From Ophiostoma sp. CBS 140.51 (taxonomy: Eukaryota > Ascomycota > Sordariomycetes > Ophiostomatales > Ophiostomataceae), in the NCBI GenBank assembly GCA_029298735.1, contig JANSLP010000275.1, positions 1 to 43,159 of the forward strand: a DNA stretch of 43,159 nt. The letters run 5' to 3'. The notes beneath the pieces were generated by a model. The model made no database searches, was not told the origin of the DNA, and saw nothing but the letters and a program-made list of their open reading frames with translations. Below are positions 41,257 through 43,159 of the stretch, piece after piece. A program made the translations under genes and the position numbers. The first letter of the stretch is position 1. Each line of letters begins with the position of its first letter.

Positions 41257-42414
41257 ATGGCATCGTCAAGCGAGCCTGCAGTGATTGCAGAGATCTCTCG
41301 TCTTGATCTCGAAACCCTTGACACGCCCACAACTGCCACCATCTCCAATGCTCAACACCTGGTCTCCTACAGCTGGCTCGATGTTGCCGAACCCACGATT
41401 GCCATCCCGGGCAGCCCTGCTCGCTGGTCGCCCCCCTCCCGCCCGCAACGGGTTAAGAAGGACTCTGGTCTCCTCTACATTGCCCAGAATGCCGCCCGCC
41501 ATCCTGACAGCCCCCTCGAGCCCTTATTTCGCGCTTTGTACACCGAGAAGCCGTCGTTTGATATAAAGGATGTGGATGTTGTGACCGACCGCAACAATCT
41601 GCGCAAGCTCTTGTCGTTTGTGAATCCGACCTCGACCACATATGGAATTGAGCCTTTCACCATTGAGGTCGAGGTACTCGGCAAATCGACCGCCGTTTTC
41701 TGTCGCTCGGAGACGGCGACAACTGAGTTCGTCGGGCCTAATGATTTCCATGGGTACGGCCACGAGTTTGAAAAAGCGTATACTACAGACACGACGCCGG
41801 GCAGCACAGGCCATCACCGCATCATTACCTACAAGTTTGGCGGTCTCAACTTCATTGTCCGCTACGAAACGGATGCCTACGTTGCCGACACAGCCGCCTC
41901 GACGACAGCCCACACCGGCAAGACGACGACTACCGATAGCGATGACCTCTCGGGGCTGCTATCGTCTCTGTCCCTCAAACAGCACAGCACTCCCCCCGCC
42001 AAAGATGCGACTACCATACCCGGATCCAAATTGAGAGTGACGAAGCAAGGCGAACCTGTTACACAAGAGTCCACCCTCGAGATCAAGACACGCGTCGCCC
42101 ACAGACGTCTTGACTTTAATGGCGTGGCACCGCAGCTCTGGTTCTCCCAGACACCGAAGCTGGTGCGTGCATACCACAAAGGTGGTATCTTTCAGGTACC
42201 ATCTGTTGAAGACGTCTCGTCCGAAGTCAAGAAATGGGAGGCCGCAAACCAGCGGCATCTGCGCAAGCTGGCCGCACTGATCGGCCGAATCCTTCAAGTC
42301 GTGAAGGCCCACGGCGGACGGGCCACGATCCGATGCGAGAAGGGACAGGAGCACAAGCTCAAGGTGTACAGCGATGATGCAAGTGGCAAGAAGATGTTGC
42401 CGGAGGATCTCTAG
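41257..42414 (+). CDS. Fungal protein with DXO/Rai1-type nuclease motifs (family often labelled geranylgeranyl pyrophosphate synthetase)
   Basis: An intronless 385-residue protein. From memory, close relatives in Sordariomycetes are often named geranylgeranyl pyrophosphate synthetase, but I see no DDxxD prenyltransferase motif. Read in order, the motifs fit the DXO/Rai1 decapping nuclease core: GYGHEFEKAY (166-175, Glu172) for GYKFE; RIITYKFGGLNFIVRYETDAYV with Glu204-x-Asp206 for the EhD motif; LEIKTR with Glu275-x-Lys277 for the EhK motif; and LWFSQTPKLVRAY (Gln298) for the WxQ-S/T helix. A 65-residue polar, low-complexity insert separates EhD from EhK, far longer than in true Rai1. It differs from the genuine fungal Rai1, so it would be a paralogue. 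Fold and nuclease activity are my inference; the gene itself is certain. Confidence 0.85.
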   Translation: MASSSEPAVIAEISRLDLETLDTPTTATISNAQHLVSYSWLDVAEPTIAIPGSPARWSPPSRPQRVKKDSGLLYIAQNAARHPDSPLEPLFRALYTEKPSFDIKDVDVVTDRNNLRKLLSFVNPTSTTYGIEPFTIEVEVLGKSTAVFCRSETATTEFVGPNDFHGYGHEFEKAYTTDTTPGSTGHHRIITYKFGGLNFIVRYETDAYVADTAASTTAHTGKTTTTDSDDLSGLLSSLSLKQHSTPPAKDATTIPGSKLRVTKQGEPVTQESTLEIKTRVAHRRLDFNGVAPQLWFSQTPKLVRAYHKGGIFQVPSVEDVSSEVKKWEAANQRHLRKLAALIGRILQVVKAHGGRATIRCEKGQEHKLKVYSDDASGKKMLPEDL

Positions 42415-42531
42415 TCGAAATGGGACACGAAGGAAGGCGCAGCAGTTGAGGCGAAACCGGCGACAAAGGTAAACATGCAGTGTTGATTTTCAGATTGCTT
42501 CTTTCTTTCTATTTCAAGTGTAATCTCAAAT

Positions 42532-43109
42532 ATGAGAAGCAATCAGCAAACAAGGCTGACAAAAGTTAAGGTGGCGAGTCCTACCCGCCCAGATCCAGAT
42601 GACTTTATAAGACTCCGTGTTTATATCGGAACAGAAAAGTTTCTAGTCGACCCAATTAGGGTTCCCTACTTTCAGTCTTTTGACGGCTACCCGAACGACG
42701 AGAATGATGTGCCATGGATCGTGCACGATCACATTGACTTTTTGTACGATATTAGCCGCGCTGTGACCGGTAGCTTTCGTTCCTTCTTCCGCTATATCCC
42801 AGCCGTTCTTGCTGACTATCTTCGTCTCTGCAAAACGCTACAGTTTCTCAAGGTGGATGTGTGTGAGGGGCGCACAGTTCACGACCTTATGCCGACTTGA
42901 GAAAGGGCGAGACGAAATACCAGGACAACGGAACAGAAGTCCGTGGATGCAAGAGCATTGCACGCGACGTAGCGTTTCGGCTTGTGTATATGTTTGTCAT
43001 GGGTGAGCTTGGGACTGAGTCTGCAAGCGACAAAGACTTCGCATTCTATTTACTTCCTTTTCTTTCAATTTCTTTTCTTTTTTCGACGACCCCTTTCAAT
43101 GGTGCGTAA
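42532..43109 (+). pseudogene. Fungal BTB-like protein gene broken by a single-base deletion
   Basis: Frame one (42532-42900) contains IRLRVYIGTEKFLVDPIRVP and later LRLCKTLQFLKVDVCEGRTV, resembling fungal proteins with a BTB-like start (V-Y-V-G-x-x-F-x-V-x-x-x-x-V-P). It stops at HDLMPT. One frame over, the sense continues at once: LRKGETKYQDNGTEV, then ARDVAFRLVYMFVMGELGTE, to a stop at 43109. Adding one base near 42890 would join HDLM to ADLRKGE. No intron fits at the junction. Either a recent null mutation or a sequencing error explains it. The N-terminus may also be incomplete. The window ends soon after. Confidence 0.55.
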
Positions 43110-43159
43110 GAAATAAGATGTGCTTATTTAAAAGTAAGCGACAATTTTTTTTTTTAAAA

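Overview
The window reads as nuclear DNA of a filamentous ascomycete, probably a Sordariomycete. I cannot place it more narrowly. The evidence is short introns (48-86 nt) with GTATGT/GTAAGT/GTGAGT donors and CTAAC/CTGAC branch sites, two Zn(II)2Cys6 regulators, a QDE-2-type Argonaute, a secreted DJ-1/PfpI protein, a GH12 protein, and C/A- or C/T-rich 5' leaders. I rebuilt intron-containing genes from splice signals and reading phase. Exon coordinates are given in each entry.

Layout. 0.1-2.8 kb: a Zn2Cys6 regulator (minus). 4.0-4.9 kb: an RraA-like aldolase/decarboxylase with two good start codons. 5.1-5.8 kb: a LURP-one-related protein. 7.5-9.9 kb: a processive GT2 (cellulose-synthase-like) membrane glycosyltransferase. 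9.9-13.4 kb: a gene-poor stretch that switches from purine-rich to pyrimidine-rich on the plus strand near 11.35 kb. 13.4-14.7 kb: a membrane-anchored GH12-like protein with a Ser/Thr/Ala-rich insert inside its catalytic domain. 15-16.3 kb: two TATA boxes, each followed by a small ORF, one ending in a CaaX box. 16.9-17.7 kb: a stand-alone YrdC-domain protein. 17.8-18.3 kb: a broken gene. 19.3-22.5 kb: Argonaute. 22.7-23.6 kb: an HNH-nuclease pseudogene.

24.0-33.1 kb is the metabolic core. It holds a Zn2Cys6 regulator, a D-2-hydroxyacid dehydrogenase, and then three dehydrogenases in a row: a KduD-type SDR (minus), a zinc-dependent sorbitol-type MDR (plus) and a stand-alone histidinol-dehydrogenase homologue (minus). 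The SDR and MDR share a divergent promoter. The set SDR + zinc MDR + HDH-like matches the three dehydrogenase families of the bacterial dihydroxypropanesulfonate genes hpsO, hpsP and hpsN. I infer a fungal diol-oxidising cassette. The substrate is not shown by the sequence.

34.3-36.6 kb: a MARVEL-type membrane protein with 36 consecutive Asn codons, and a secreted DJ-1/PfpI protein. 37.9-38.8 kb: a carboxylesterase pseudogene. 39.4 kb: an intron-containing tRNA-Gln(CUG). 41.3-42.4 kb: a protein of a fungal family often labelled 'geranylgeranyl pyrophosphate synthetase'; its motifs instead match the DXO/Rai1 decapping nucleases. 42.5-43.1 kb: a fungal gene broken by one apparent base deletion. 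The window contains at least four recognisable pseudogenes, damaged by indels and stops and not obviously by repeat-induced point mutation.
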